A stretch of 64,000 nucleotides of DNA from Chlamydiales bacterium STE3 (GCA_011125455.1 VKHO01000035.1:40683-104682); one strand, 5' to 3'; shown: positions 28,997 to 38,464, numbered from the stretch's first letter. Made by a program: numbers and translations. Notes: generated from the sequence alone by a model not told the origin.

Positions 28997-30275
28997 ACAA
29001 TCATCAAAATCCGACCAACTCGGTGATTTTTTAAAATTCTTAGAAAATTCACCGACAGCTTGGCATGCTGTTGGAAATGTTGCTGCAGCGTTAACTAACG
29101 CACATTTTGAAGAGCTTTATGAGCACGAAAGCTGGAAGCTTTCGGCAGGAAAGAGCTATTTCGTCCGCCGCAATGGCTCCTCCATTATTGCTTTTAAAAT
29201 GCCTAAAAATAAACCATTAGGAGCAAATGTCTTTGCTTCTCATACTGACAGCCCCAGTTTAAAGCTAAAACCTCGTGCAGTTTTTACCAAAGAAAATATG
29301 CTGATGGTCGGCGTCGAAGTCTATGGCGCTCCCCTGCTAAGCTCATGGCTCAACCGGGATTTGGGGATCGCGGGGAGAGTGTTTGGCCTCAACAATAAAA
29401 AAGAGCTTGTCGAGGCTTTAGTAAATTTACAAAAAGCTCCCGTCACAATCCCTCAGCTTGCTATTCATTTGGATCGCAAAGTCAATGAAGAAGGCCTTCT
29501 TCTCAATAAACAAGATCATTTAGCTGCTCTTTTAGGAGTTGGTCAAGAAGAAGACGCTTTAGAAAAAGCGATTCTTCAAGAAACGGGTTTACAATCGCTC
29601 CTTTCACATGATCTATTCCTCTATCCACTGGAGCCACCAAAATTTCTTGGATTAGATCACGCTTTTATCGCAGCCTATCGTTTAGACAGCCTTGCATCGG
29701 TGTTTGCAACGACTCAAGCTTTTCTGAACCACACCTCACAGCAAGAAACTACAATCGAGATGATGGCATTTTGGGATAATGAAGAGGTGGGTTCAAATAC
29801 AGCTCAAGGAGCAGCTTCACCCTTTCTTTCCAATACTCTTGAACGCATTCTTCTTGTAACAGATGGCAACCGAGAAGCCTTACTAAAGCTACTTGCGCAG
29901 TCGTTTTGTGTCTCTATTGACTTAACGCACGCTGCCCACCCTAACTATCTCGAAAAATCAGAAGCAAAGCACCGCGTTTTTCTTGAAAAAGGAGTGGCTT
30001 TAAAAATGCATGCTTCTCAAGCGTATGCCACAAATGCCTTGACGGCAGCTAAAGTCTTAAAAGTGGCTGACGAACATAAAGTGCCAATTCAACACTTTAT
30101 TTCTCGGAGCGACATGCCATCAGGGAGCACGATAGGACCGATTCATGCAGCGCTAACTGGCATGCCGACAGTGGATCTTGGCATTGGTCAACTCTCCATG
30201 CATTCTGCTCGGGAGTTAATTGCTTCAACAGATTATCTTTTGCTGGTCAAGCTTATTGAAGCCTTGCTAGCCTAG
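28989..30275 (+). CDS. apeB: M18-family aminopeptidase
   Basis: Zinc-dependent aminopeptidase of the M18 (aspartyl aminopeptidase) family that releases N-terminal residues from peptides in the cytoplasm. Metal and catalytic motifs are visible: ASHTDSPSLKLKP, FWDNEEVGSNTAQGAASPF, HAAHPNYLEK and SRSDMPSGSTIGPIHA. Three starts are possible (GTG 28953, ATG 28977, ATG 28989); 28989 overlaps the serS stop by a few bases and begins right before conserved sequence (SDQLGDFLKFLENSPTAWHA), so it is preferred. Confidence 0.9.
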   Translation: MIKQSSKSDQLGDFLKFLENSPTAWHAVGNVAAALTNAHFEELYEHESWKLSAGKSYFVRRNGSSIIAFKMPKNKPLGANVFASHTDSPSLKLKPRAVFTKENMLMVGVEVYGAPLLSSWLNRDLGIAGRVFGLNNKKELVEALVNLQKAPVTIPQLAIHLDRKVNEEGLLLNKQDHLAALLGVGQEEDALEKAILQETGLQSLLSHDLFLYPLEPPKFLGLDHAFIAAYRLDSLASVFATTQAFLNHTSQQETTIEMMAFWDNEEVGSNTAQGAASPFLSNTLERILLVTDGNREALLKLLAQSFCVSIDLTHAAHPNYLEKSEAKHRVFLEKGVALKMHASQAYATNALTAAKVLKVADEHKVPIQHFISRSDMPSGSTIGPIHAALTGMPTVDLGIGQLSMHSARELIASTDYLLLVKLIEALLA

Positions 30276-30329
30276 TTTGCAACTTAAGGCGCTGGTAGTA
30301 AGAGGAGCAATTGATAAGCACCATCAAAC

Positions 30330-31448
30330 TTAAACAGGAAGTTCGTTTCTGCGCAAGCTAGAGTAGATGCCTGAAAATGTTTTTGCAGGGTCAGCCAAAG
30401 TTTTAATCGAGGGGTCTTTGTCGAAATAAGTCATCATGGATTCCATAAATCTCTCAATTTGTGGAGGATCAAGAAAACTTAAATAGCCTCGAATCAGGTG
30501 GACAAAATTGTTTTTTGAGTCACCATCTGCCAATTTAATGACATCATCAATTTCTGTTTTATGCTCTCTGATCATCGCCGCAAATTCTTGGCCCGTCATA
30601 CGCCCTGCCTCTGCTTGATAGAGCGCACCCAAAGCCGAGGCTAGCAAAATGAGTTTGGCTAGAGCAATCGATTGGGACTGCTGTTTCTCACTAAGCTGTT
30701 CCCCATTAGCTGCACTTTGACTTACAATGGCGGCTAAATAGTTATTAAATTGCGTGTCGCCAATGACGCTAAGAACCTTATCGGCATAGTTTTTAGCAAA
30801 TGTCTTCTCATCAAACTTTTGGCTGTCTGCTTCTTTGATCTGATTGGCAACAGCGCCATACTGCAAACCATAACCAAAGATGACCATTGTCCCAATCAAA
30901 CCAAGCCCTGCTTTCATATCACTCATAACAAGAGGAAATGTTGTCGCTGCCATATCTACCACAGGATTCATAGCAACTTGCGCCACAGGAGTACTCACAA
31001 ATGCTTGGTAAACTCCAATCGAGCCTAATACAACACCCACTGAAAATGTCGGAAAGTTTGAATCAAGGGAAGGGTTTGCTCGATGAGGATAAGAACTGTA
31101 AGCACTACTGACCCCTTCAATTAATCGCTTCAAGTCAGCTCTTCTCTTCTCCTCATCAATTTGCTTAATATTTTCAATCCATGTGTCTAACATCACCATG
31201 ATCGTGTCATGTTTGCTTTGTTCTGCAACAGGGCCCACCCCCATCGTGCTATCGGTAATCGTGTAGTGGGTAGGGGGCACTAACACAGGATTTTGCGAAG
31301 CATAAATAACTTCTAAAAGATCTTTTCTTTCGCTTGGGCTTAATTCATCAAAAAATAGAATTTTTTTGGCCTCAGTCGTCTCTGTTCCTGTGAAGGCTGT
31401 TTGCTGAACTCCTCCAAGTTTTGATATTTCAGGCTGAATGCTGCTCAT
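30330..31448 (-). CDS. Unknown protein with paired hydrophobic segments
   Basis: Not recognised. There is no signal peptide; the N-terminus is polar and rich in Ser, Thr and Gln, as often in T3SS substrates. Two hydrophobic segments lie at about 135-158 (FSVGVVLGSIGVYQAFV) and 179-201 (GLGLIGTMVIFGYGLQYGAV), and a third weaker one at about 255-270. The C-terminal third is soluble and helical. The pattern of a soluble N-terminus, central hydrophobic pair and helical tail recalls T3SS translocators and inclusion-membrane proteins, but no sequence match supports either. It is convergent with the aminopeptidase gene and divergent from the VIT-like gene. Confidence 0.6.
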   Translation of the reverse strand: MSSIQPEISKLGGVQQTAFTGTETTEAKKILFFDELSPSERKDLLEVIYASQNPVLVPPTHYTITDSTMGVGPVAEQSKHDTIMVMLDTWIENIKQIDEEKRRADLKRLIEGVSSAYSSYPHRANPSLDSNFPTFSVGVVLGSIGVYQAFVSTPVAQVAMNPVVDMAATTFPLVMSDMKAGLGLIGTMVIFGYGLQYGAVANQIKEADSQKFDEKTFAKNYADKVLSVIGDTQFNNYLAAIVSQSAANGEQLSEKQQSQSIALAKLILLASALGALYQAEAGRMTGQEFAAMIREHKTEIDDVIKLADGDSKNNFVHLIRGYLSFLDPPQIERFMESMMTYFDKDPSIKTLADPAKTFSGIYSSLRRNELPV

Positions 31449-31626
31449 AAGTCTCCTTCGGAAAAATATTACCCACTTTTAATTATATAATATTTTTTTT
31501 TATTTCAAAATTATTCCCATGAATTTTTCTATTAAAAAGATAGGTTTCTACACTTTTTAATAAAAGCACTTACATTTTAAAATGTCCAGAAAAGACCTTT
31601 TTATACTTTGACTTAAGAAGGGCAAA

Positions 31627-32454
31627 ATGTCAAAATCACTCTATTTACTCCCTTCATTGGCCGCTCACAAGGATTTTTTGAAAAATATGAATCAAAGTCC
31701 CTCTTCAAATGAAACCAAACACCCTCATTTTAAAGGTAAGGATGCTGTCACCCATGTAGCTCAATCTCAGGCTCAAGGAATGATTACTGCGGCTGAAGTT
31801 CATGGGACAGAAATTCCTGGCCCTGTCTCTGCCGGCGCCGATGCTGCTAGAGACACTGCCTTTTTGTTGCTTGTGCTCTCCTTAATTCTAGGACAGCTAA
31901 TGCCGCAACATAATTTGGTTAACATTCTAATAATTTTCTCAGCCGGTTTTCTTTTCTTTCGGTTGGGTCGAAGCGCCTGGTTAGGGTGGTTTCGCCTAGA
32001 GCGCTTACATCGCGTGCTTGAGCAGGAGAAATGGGAGATTGAACACAATAGAGATCAGGAAAGAGAAGAATTGCAGGAACTCTATCGAGCCAAAGGCTTT
32101 GAAGGTCAACTGCTTGAGGATGTCACTGATGTCCTGATGGCAGATGGGGATCGCCTACTAAAAGTCATGATCGAAGAAGAGCTTGGCCTCTCTTTGCAAA
32201 ATGTTGAGCATCCCTTAAAGCAAGGTATTGGCGCTGCAGTTGGCGTGTTGTTAGCCTACACCTCTTGTCTTCTAGGATTTTTTCTATTGGGTACTCAGGG
32301 GTTATTTTTAGCAAATATCCTGACAATTGGCGTTGCTGCCATGATTATTGCTTTATATGCAAAGAATAAATGGGTTGCAGCAGCTGTATGGAATGTCGCC
32401 TTCAGCCTGCTGGCTTACTTCTTAATTTTTTTCTTATTTCAAATTATTAGCTAA
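31627..32454 (+). CDS. VIT/CCC1-like membrane protein (putative Fe/Mn transporter)
   Basis: Two hydrophobic segments (about 75-115) are followed by a charged helical region EHNRDQEREELQELYRAKGF ending in MIEEELGL, and then further membrane helices (HPLKQGIGAAVGVLLAYTS, LANILTIGVAAMIIALYAK). The Glu-rich cytoplasmic segment between membrane pairs is typical of the VIT1/CCC1 family, where it binds Fe2+ or Mn2+. In Chlamydia a membrane protein gene in the same place lies between serS and a metal ATPase gene. Ribosome binding site AAGAAGGGC precedes ATG 31627. Only six bases separate it from the ATPase gene, indicating one operon. Confidence 0.65.
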   Translation: MSKSLYLLPSLAAHKDFLKNMNQSPSSNETKHPHFKGKDAVTHVAQSQAQGMITAAEVHGTEIPGPVSAGADAARDTAFLLLVLSLILGQLMPQHNLVNILIIFSAGFLFFRLGRSAWLGWFRLERLHRVLEQEKWEIEHNRDQEREELQELYRAKGFEGQLLEDVTDVLMADGDRLLKVMIEEELGLSLQNVEHPLKQGIGAAVGVLLAYTSCLLGFFLLGTQGLFLANILTIGVAAMIIALYAKNKWVAAAVWNVAFSLLAYFLIFFLFQIIS

Positions 32455-32460
32455 TTAGTC

Positions 32461-34476
32461 ATGTCGGAAGCTACACCTACACCTATAAGTGCAAATCTAA
32501 AACAAGAGCCCTTAATCTTTGAAGAATTCTTCGAATCTGGTTTGGAGGAAACAAGCAGCCCTTTCCTTACCCCAAGCTCTAGAAAATGGTCAATTAATCT
32601 CCATCTAAAAGCCTCCCTAGTTGCAGCTTTTCTCTTATTCCTTTCCTTTGCCCTTTCTTGGTTTTCCTCTCTTGTCCCCTTTTCTAACGCTTTGCTGCTT
32701 TTCGTCTACTTTCTTGCAGGGATCCCCTCGCTTATCGAATCTCTCGAAGACTTACTCGATCTACAAGTGAATATCGACGTTCTCATGACACTCGCTGCGT
32801 TTGGGTCAGTTATTATCGGAAGTCCAATGGAAGGAGCCTTACTGCTTGTGCTTTTCTCGCTATCAGCTGCCATGGAAGAAGCTGTAACAGCAAAAGCGAA
32901 AAATACGATTAGTGCGCTACATAAGTTGTCCCCTACTAAAGCTTGCGTGATGAACGCAAAGGGCTTCGCCATTGATAAATCCATTAAAGAAGTCACCGTC
33001 GGCACGCATATTTTGATTAAAGCAGGAGAGCTTGTCCCTCTTGATGGCGTCGTTGTGAAAGGTGTTTCCTCAGTCAACCTGGTCCATTTAACAGGGGAAA
33101 ATACCCCGCTCACCAAGAAAGTTGGAGATGAGGTGGCTGCTGGGGCACAAAATTTAGACGGGGTCCTTGTCCTAGAAGTCACACACACAAGTAGTGATTC
33201 CACTTTAACAAGAATCATCAAACTTGTCACTCAAGCACAGCATGCTAAACCCAAACTTCAGCGTTGGTTTGATAATTTAAGCCGAACATATGCTTTAGCA
33301 ATTATTAGTGCATCCGCTCTTTTTGCCATCGGGTTAACTGTAATGGGGCTGCCATTCTTGGGATTGAATGGCGCACTTTACAGGGCACTTGCCTTTCTTA
33401 TTGCAGCATCACCCTGTGCTCTCATTATTGCGATTCCTATTGCCTATCTAAGTGCAATCAGTTCCTGCGCCTCTCAAGGAGTTTTATTAAAAGGAGGAAT
33501 TACTTTAGATGCTCTAGCCAGCTGTCACACTATCGCTTTTGATAAAACAGGAACCTTAACAACCGGAGAACTAAAGTGTATTGGGTTCGAATCGCTTTCT
33601 AACATTAGTGAAGAAAGGCAAAAGCAATTTCTCTCCATTGCTTTAGCCATGGAGCAAAATGCCTTACACCCCATCGCAAAAGCCATTGTTGCCTATGCAA
33701 CCCAGTTAGAATTGTCACCTTATCCCATCGAACAATTTTCTGTGGTTCCCGGCTATGGATTACAAGCGAAGGCTATACTGGATGGTAAAAACGTTGCCGC
33801 TTATCTTAGTAATATGGATTTTATCAAAAACAAAATAGAGAAAAGTTCTTTATTGCAGCTCAATCAAAAAATCGAACATTTTCACGCCTCAGGAGAACTT
33901 GTTGCAATTCTATTGGTAGATAAGGAACTTCTTATTTTTCGCTTCCAAGACACCTTAAGGCCCAATGTTAAAACGACTATAAATGCACTCAAAGATCAAG
34001 GATATCGGCTTCTCATGCTTTCTGGCGATCATGAGTTGAGTGCCAAAAAAATTGCCCAAGAAACCGGAATTAGCGACTATTATGCGCAATTAAAGCCTGA
34101 AGATAAATTGCGATTTATCAGTGAAATTTCAAAAAAAGAGAATTTAGTTATGGTCGGCGATGGTATTAATGATGCTCCAGCTCTCGCTCGAGCAACTGTT
34201 GGTATCTCGATGGGCAAAATGGGTAGCGCAGCAGCCATGGATGCTTCTGATGTTGTTCTTCTCCATGATAATGTCGAAAAACTGGATTGGCTGATGCATA
34301 AGGCAAATGCCACTCAGAGAATTGTTAAACAAAACTTAGCCTTTGCTTCCCTTGCAATCATTGTAGCAAGCCTCCCCGCTTTGCTGGGGATTGTCCCTCT
34401 ATGGCTTGCCGTTCTTATGCATGAAGGTGGAACAGTTTTAGTTGGTTTAAATGGTTTGCGCTTAAGCAAACGATGA
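32461..34476 (+). CDS. P1B-type (probably P1B-4) heavy-metal exporting ATPase
   Basis: Inner-membrane metal-efflux ATPase. Motifs: DKTGTLTTGE (phosphorylated Asp), HPIAKAIVAY (HP motif), GDGINDAPALARA, and ASPCALIIAIPIAYL in the membrane. The ion-site motif is SPC rather than CPC, and the last membrane segment holds HEGGTVLVGLNG; together these are the signature of the P1B-4 group, which exports Co, Fe or related ions, rather than the zinc-type P1B-2. There is no N-terminal CXXC metal-binding domain. Chlamydial homologues are often named zntA, but the motifs argue for Fe/Co. Pairing with the VIT-like gene supports transition-metal balance. Confidence 0.9.
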   Translation: MSEATPTPISANLKQEPLIFEEFFESGLEETSSPFLTPSSRKWSINLHLKASLVAAFLLFLSFALSWFSSLVPFSNALLLFVYFLAGIPSLIESLEDLLDLQVNIDVLMTLAAFGSVIIGSPMEGALLLVLFSLSAAMEEAVTAKAKNTISALHKLSPTKACVMNAKGFAIDKSIKEVTVGTHILIKAGELVPLDGVVVKGVSSVNLVHLTGENTPLTKKVGDEVAAGAQNLDGVLVLEVTHTSSDSTLTRIIKLVTQAQHAKPKLQRWFDNLSRTYALAIISASALFAIGLTVMGLPFLGLNGALYRALAFLIAASPCALIIAIPIAYLSAISSCASQGVLLKGGITLDALASCHTIAFDKTGTLTTGELKCIGFESLSNISEERQKQFLSIALAMEQNALHPIAKAIVAYATQLELSPYPIEQFSVVPGYGLQAKAILDGKNVAAYLSNMDFIKNKIEKSSLLQLNQKIEHFHASGELVAILLVDKELLIFRFQDTLRPNVKTTINALKDQGYRLLMLSGDHELSAKKIAQETGISDYYAQLKPEDKLRFISEISKKENLVMVGDGINDAPALARATVGISMGKMGSAAAMDASDVVLLHDNVEKLDWLMHKANATQRIVKQNLAFASLAIIVASLPALLGIVPLWLAVLMHEGGTVLVGLNGLRLSKR

Positions 34477-34788
34477 ATCAACACTCACTACTTTGCCCTA
34501 AAAACCTCTTAAGAGCATCCTTGAAAGCGCTTTCTTTTTTAAAGACAAATCAAATTATTTCTTGACAAATCAATTCTTTTTTTTGAAAATAGTGTCTCAA
34601 TTAACAATAGCCCTCTTGCATAACTTGCTTTGCTTGAAAAAATTGATAATTTTTGAGTGAATTTATCGGAAAATTTTGAAAGCATATGAGTGCATATGGT
34701 TGAAAAATTTAACGATAAAGGCACCAAAAAGGGTAATTTTAGTAAGCAAATGAAGTTATGCAAGAGGGCTAATATTAGAGGAATTTTT
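34477..34788. other. Intergenic region with a MITE copy
   Basis: Holds MITE copy A (34610-34769). The rest is AT-rich with no gene. Reading frames inside the MITE on either strand are not accepted as genes. Confidence 0.6.
34610..34769. mobile_element. MITE copy A, 160 bp, flanked by TA
   Basis: Terminal inverted repeats start GCCCTCTTGCATAACTT and, on the opposite strand at the other end, the same 17 bases. TA occurs directly outside both ends (34608-34609 and 34770-34771). It is the same length as copies at 38465 and 58326. Position 2 of the terminus is C here instead of A, and the opposite end carries the matching change, so base pairing of the ends is kept. Confidence 0.85.
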
Positions 34789-35016
34789 ATGAAAAAAGCA
34801 GCAAATTACATATTCGCCACAGCTTTATTATTAGGGTTTGCCTTCACCTCCCAAGTAAAAATGATGAGACCAAGCCAAGAAATAGAATATCTTTCTTCTG
34901 CAGAGGATAATTACTGGGATTGGAAAACTGAGCAAAGAAAAAAGGGGTTTTTTCCAAAGGATCTCCTTGCGCTTTGCTGCTGGCCTAATTGCGGCGAAGA
35001 TGATTATCGCAGATAG
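34789..35016 (+). CDS. Small secreted protein with cysteine-containing C-terminus
   Basis: 75 residues. ATG 34789 is preceded by AGAGGAATTTTT, a good ribosome binding site. The N-terminus MKKAANYIFATALLLGFAF is a signal peptide; the mature part is acidic then basic and ends with a Cys-rich segment CCWPNCGEDDYRR. Not recognised as a known family. The gene begins 19 bases after the right end of MITE copy A, so its promoter must lie in or before the MITE. A longer in-frame reading from 34690 starts inside the MITE and is rejected as an artefact. Confidence 0.6.
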   Translation: MKKAANYIFATALLLGFAFTSQVKMMRPSQEIEYLSSAEDNYWDWKTEQRKKGFFPKDLLALCCWPNCGEDDYRR

Positions 35017-35307
35017 TATATAAATATCCATGCTTTTCCAAGTGCATTCAATCGTTCTGAATGCTTCTTGGCTAGAGTAGGCCTTTGATCAGTGTTTCCA
35101 TCTCGTCCATTTTCTCCATTTAGTTTCACAAACAGCCAGATGCAATAGAGTAACCAGCAAGCATGGCAATTTTTGAATGACAGGATTTGATAAAACTTGT
35201 TATTTAATGAAAAAGGCAAATAGTATCTTTTATTTTACTGTCGATCCAGAAATAAACAACGCCATTTATCAGACACATTGCGAAAAACTATAAACTTTGA
35301 AGGCAAT

Positions 35308-38300
35308 ATGGAGAAGACTAAGACGGGTGAAACGCATTTAATTAATCACAATAAACTTAAAATCGCCCTTCAGGAGGAAAGCAGAAAATTTAAAGAATAC
35401 TACCTTTGGTTGGAAAAAGACATGCCGTCAATCTTCTTTGAAGAAATTCCACCTGAAAACATCATGCTTATTGTCCATAATTTGATGGACTTTCATCTTC
35501 AAGATTATTTTTCCACAATTAATTTAAAAGAAGCAGCAATTGTCATTAGCGTGGATAGCCCGGACGCAGATCTGCGTATCCTGCAAAATTACGCAATGTA
35601 TGGCATTAAAAATTATCAGGCTTATATCTCCAAAGAATCCTTTCCCGGTAGCACCAACAAATTACGGATAGCAATTCTCTATTTTACAGGATCAGAAGAT
35701 ACCAAAGAAACATTGAGTCCTGAAATAAAAGAACATGTGCTGAATTTAGTAAAACAGCAAAGTCCTAAAATGAGCGATACAGAGTTTGAAAAGCTCTTGC
35801 AAGCTTTAAGTGGGCGATTCGTTAAGTCTCTTTCTCTTGATAAGCTGGCAATCAGCTTGGAAATGTTCTTTAGAGCACAAACAAGGGATAGTTGCCAATA
35901 TGAAGTTCGCTATGAACAGGATTGGGAAGAAACAAAAACTGCTTCCATGCAGATTGTTTTAGCTTGGAAAAATACGCCTAAACATAATTTTCTTTATCGA
36001 CTGGCGCGAACAATTCACCGCCATCAGCTCGTGATAAAAAAAGTGGAGGCCACTTATGTTGATCCCTACGGGAAAGACTCCATTTTAATCATGAGCTTAG
36101 AACTACACGGTATCAATGAGCAAGCAACATGGGATGTTGCTGATATTCCAGACTTTTTAAGAGAATTTGCCACCGTAAAGTACTTTTCAAACTTTGACCT
36201 TTTTGAAGAGAAGCTTGTGATTAAAGGTGTCATCAATGGCAATATGGGGAATCTACTCAGAGCGATGTTGAGTTTTATTCATCAAGCTCTTGTACATATC
36301 GACCCTAATCTCTATACAATCGAAAATATCGAAGCAGATCTTTGCCGCCACCCTGAACTTACTTTTGAGCTTTGTGAAGCTTTTAAATACAAATTTCATC
36401 CAGAACTGCATGATTTCGAAAAATATTCTACGATAAGGACTACTTTCTTAAGTAAAATAGAAAAACTTGATACTGGACGTGAAGAGTATGATAACAGGCG
36501 AAAAATTATTTTCGCCCAAGCTATGAGCATGATTCATCATACTTTAAAAACCAATGCCTACCGTCTAAATTTTACTGCCCTTAGCTTTAGACTAGACCCT
36601 AAATACCTCGATCACATTCCTTTTGATCGTGCAAAAAAATTCCCTGAGTTGCCCTATGCAATTTTCTTTATCAAAGGAATGCATTTCTTTGGCTTTCACA
36701 TTAGATTTAAAGACCTTTCTAGAGGAGGATTGCGCACAGTATTTCCAGCTTTAATGGAACACATGGTTGCTGAAAGAAATAATATGTTTACTGAGTGTTA
36801 CAATTTAAGTTTAACCCAGCACATGAAAAATAAAGACATCCCTGAGGCTGGAGCGAAAGGCATCATCTTTTTAAAGCCTTTTAGCCGTCTTGATTCAGAG
36901 ACAGACATTTATCGAAGCGAGTTGGAGCGCTCAAAAATCAGTGAAGAAATTATTGAGGAGCGCTTAGCCGTTTTTAGGAAAGAGCAAAACACAGAATATC
37001 TCTATCATGCGCAACGCTCCTTTATCGAAGGGCTACTCATTCTTGTAAACTGCGAGCCAAACGGCAAACTAAGAGCCAAGCGCATCGTCGATTATTGGAA
37101 AAAGCCGGAATATCTCTACTTGGGGCCGGATGAAAATATGCATGACAGCATGATTATATGGATTACAGAGCTTAGTAAAAAATGCGGCTACCGACCAGGC
37201 ACAGCTTTCATTTCCAGTAAGCCAAAAATTGGCATTAATCATAAAGAGTATGGGGTTACTTCTTTAGGCGTAAACGTTTACATGCATGAAGTCTTAAATT
37301 ACCTAGGCATTGATCCTTTAAAGGATCTATTCACTTTAAAAATGTCGGGGGGCCCTGATGGCGATGTTGCTGGCAACCAAATCGTTAACCTTTATAAAAA
37401 ATATCCTAAAACAGCAAAATTGATTGCCCTCACAGATATTTCTGGCACCATCAAAGATTCACAAGGGCTCGATTTAGCTACTTTAGTTGAGCTTTTCAAA
37501 CAAGGAAAATCGATCAGATTTTACCCCCCAGAAAAGCTTTCCAATGGCGGATTTCTGCTTGATAAGTACTCTATTCGACAAACAACAGCTTTAGCTCAAC
37601 AGACCCTATGTTGGAAGAGGAAGGGCTCAGAGTTAATCCAAGAGTGGCTCTCTGGAAGTGACATGAATCACCTTTTAAGAGACAACGTTCATAGAACAAA
37701 AACAGACATTTTTATTCCTTCAGGGGGTAGGCCTCGGACTTTAAATGAGTTAAATTATCGAGACTTCCTTGATGAAACAGGAAAACCCACGTCAAAAGCG
37801 ATTATTGAGGGCGCCAATCTTTACTTAACTCAAGCAGCCAGACGCAAGTATGAAGAATTAGGCACTTTAATTATCAAAGACAGCTCAGCAAATAAGACGG
37901 GGGTGGTGTGCTCTTCTTTTGAAGTTCTTTGCGGATTGACCTTAGGCGACGAACTGTTCTTTTCTCAAAAAGATACTTTTGTAAATGAAATTTTATCGCG
38001 TCTTCAGCTCTGCGCTCTTCATGAGGCCCAACTTCTATTAAGGGAACACAAAGAAACGGGCTTTTTTTTAACGGATATTGCCAATAAAACTTCGGAAAGA
38101 ATCAATCAGTTCACCTACCAGCTTTTAGATCATCTCGAACCATTGCCCCTTTCTAAAAATCAAGATGACCCGTTGATCAGGGCTTTTTTAAACTACTGCC
38201 TTCCAACCCTTAAAGAAAAATATATCCCTGAATTACTTTCTATTCCCGATCACCATAAAAAGGCAATCATTGCCTGTTACCTTGGGTCGCAACTAGTCTA

Positions 38301-38370
38301 TAAAAAGGGACTGCATTGGTTTCCTTCCATTGTGGACGTCCTTCCTCTTGTCCTAAAAGAATCAATCTAG
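35308..38370 (+). CDS. gdh: Large NAD-specific glutamate dehydrogenase
   Basis: Oxidative deamination of glutamate to 2-oxoglutarate. About 1020 residues, of the large NAD-GDH class (about 115 kDa). The N-terminal 450 residues are regulatory and ACT-like; the catalytic half shows FKDLSRGGLRTVFPA, EAGAKGIIFLKPFSR, MSGGPDGDVAGNQIVNLY (nucleotide site) and IIKDSSANKTGVVCSSFEVL. ATG 35308, preceded by GAAGG, is preferred to a TTG at 35278. The stop codon lies inside the CIRCE operator of the next operon. It feeds amino acid carbon into the TCA cycle, in keeping with alanine dehydrogenase at 19568. Confidence 0.92.
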   Translation: MEKTKTGETHLINHNKLKIALQEESRKFKEYYLWLEKDMPSIFFEEIPPENIMLIVHNLMDFHLQDYFSTINLKEAAIVISVDSPDADLRILQNYAMYGIKNYQAYISKESFPGSTNKLRIAILYFTGSEDTKETLSPEIKEHVLNLVKQQSPKMSDTEFEKLLQALSGRFVKSLSLDKLAISLEMFFRAQTRDSCQYEVRYEQDWEETKTASMQIVLAWKNTPKHNFLYRLARTIHRHQLVIKKVEATYVDPYGKDSILIMSLELHGINEQATWDVADIPDFLREFATVKYFSNFDLFEEKLVIKGVINGNMGNLLRAMLSFIHQALVHIDPNLYTIENIEADLCRHPELTFELCEAFKYKFHPELHDFEKYSTIRTTFLSKIEKLDTGREEYDNRRKIIFAQAMSMIHHTLKTNAYRLNFTALSFRLDPKYLDHIPFDRAKKFPELPYAIFFIKGMHFFGFHIRFKDLSRGGLRTVFPALMEHMVAERNNMFTECYNLSLTQHMKNKDIPEAGAKGIIFLKPFSRLDSETDIYRSELERSKISEEIIEERLAVFRKEQNTEYLYHAQRSFIEGLLILVNCEPNGKLRAKRIVDYWKKPEYLYLGPDENMHDSMIIWITELSKKCGYRPGTAFISSKPKIGINHKEYGVTSLGVNVYMHEVLNYLGIDPLKDLFTLKMSGGPDGDVAGNQIVNLYKKYPKTAKLIALTDISGTIKDSQGLDLATLVELFKQGKSIRFYPPEKLSNGGFLLDKYSIRQTTALAQQTLCWKRKGSELIQEWLSGSDMNHLLRDNVHRTKTDIFIPSGGRPRTLNELNYRDFLDETGKPTSKAIIEGANLYLTQAARRKYEELGTLIIKDSSANKTGVVCSSFEVLCGLTLGDELFFSQKDTFVNEILSRLQLCALHEAQLLLREHKETGFFLTDIANKTSERINQFTYQLLDHLEPLPLSKNQDDPLIRAFLNYCLPTLKEKYIPELLSIPDHHKKAIIACYLGSQLVYKKGLHWFPSIVDVLPLVLKESI

Positions 38371-38393
38371 CACTTAACTTATCCGAGTGCTAA
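38367..38393. promoter_or_regulatory. CIRCE operator (HrcA binding site)
   Basis: CTAGCACTT, nine bases, GAGTGCTAA: matches the CIRCE consensus TTAGCACTC-N9-GAGTGCTAA at 16 of 18 arm positions, with the 3' half perfect. It overlaps the stop codon of the glutamate dehydrogenase gene. Known function in many bacteria is heat-reversible repression by HrcA of the operon downstream. Confidence 0.9.
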
Positions 38394-38401
38394 ATTTCCC
38401 G

Positions 38402-38430
38402 TTGATTTAATTCTTCTGCTTTTTTATGAT
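38402..38430 (+). promoter_or_regulatory. Candidate sigma-70-type promoter of hrcA-grpE-dnaK
   Basis: TTGATT at 38402-38407 and TATGAT at 38425-38430 with a 17-base spacer. It starts nine bases after CIRCE and would begin transcription near 38437, before the MITE. A promoter overlapping CIRCE further upstream is the alternative. Confidence 0.5.
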
Positions 38431-38464
38431 TGAGAAGAATTTGCATTAATCTCTTTAAAAATTA

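Noticed and set aside
33580..33600. GGTTCGAATC, resembling a tRNA T-loop
   Set aside because: It lies inside the P-type ATPase coding sequence; no cloverleaf is possible around it.
34539..34763. Minus-strand reading frame starting MHNFICLLKL, also present at 38424-38618
   Set aside because: It lies inside the MITE and its terminal repeats, recurs only because the element recurs, and lacks a ribosome binding site. Not a gene.
34690..34788. N-terminal extension of the small secreted protein (VEKFNDKGTKKGN...) starting in the MITE
   Set aside because: Three full MITE copies keep this frame open, but the differences are mostly amino-acid changing, and the signal peptide starts at 34789 with a good ribosome binding site.
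35017..35307. Minus-strand frame 35004-35219 as a transposase remnant
   Set aside because: No transposase motif, no ribosome binding site, and it overlaps the end of the secreted protein gene.
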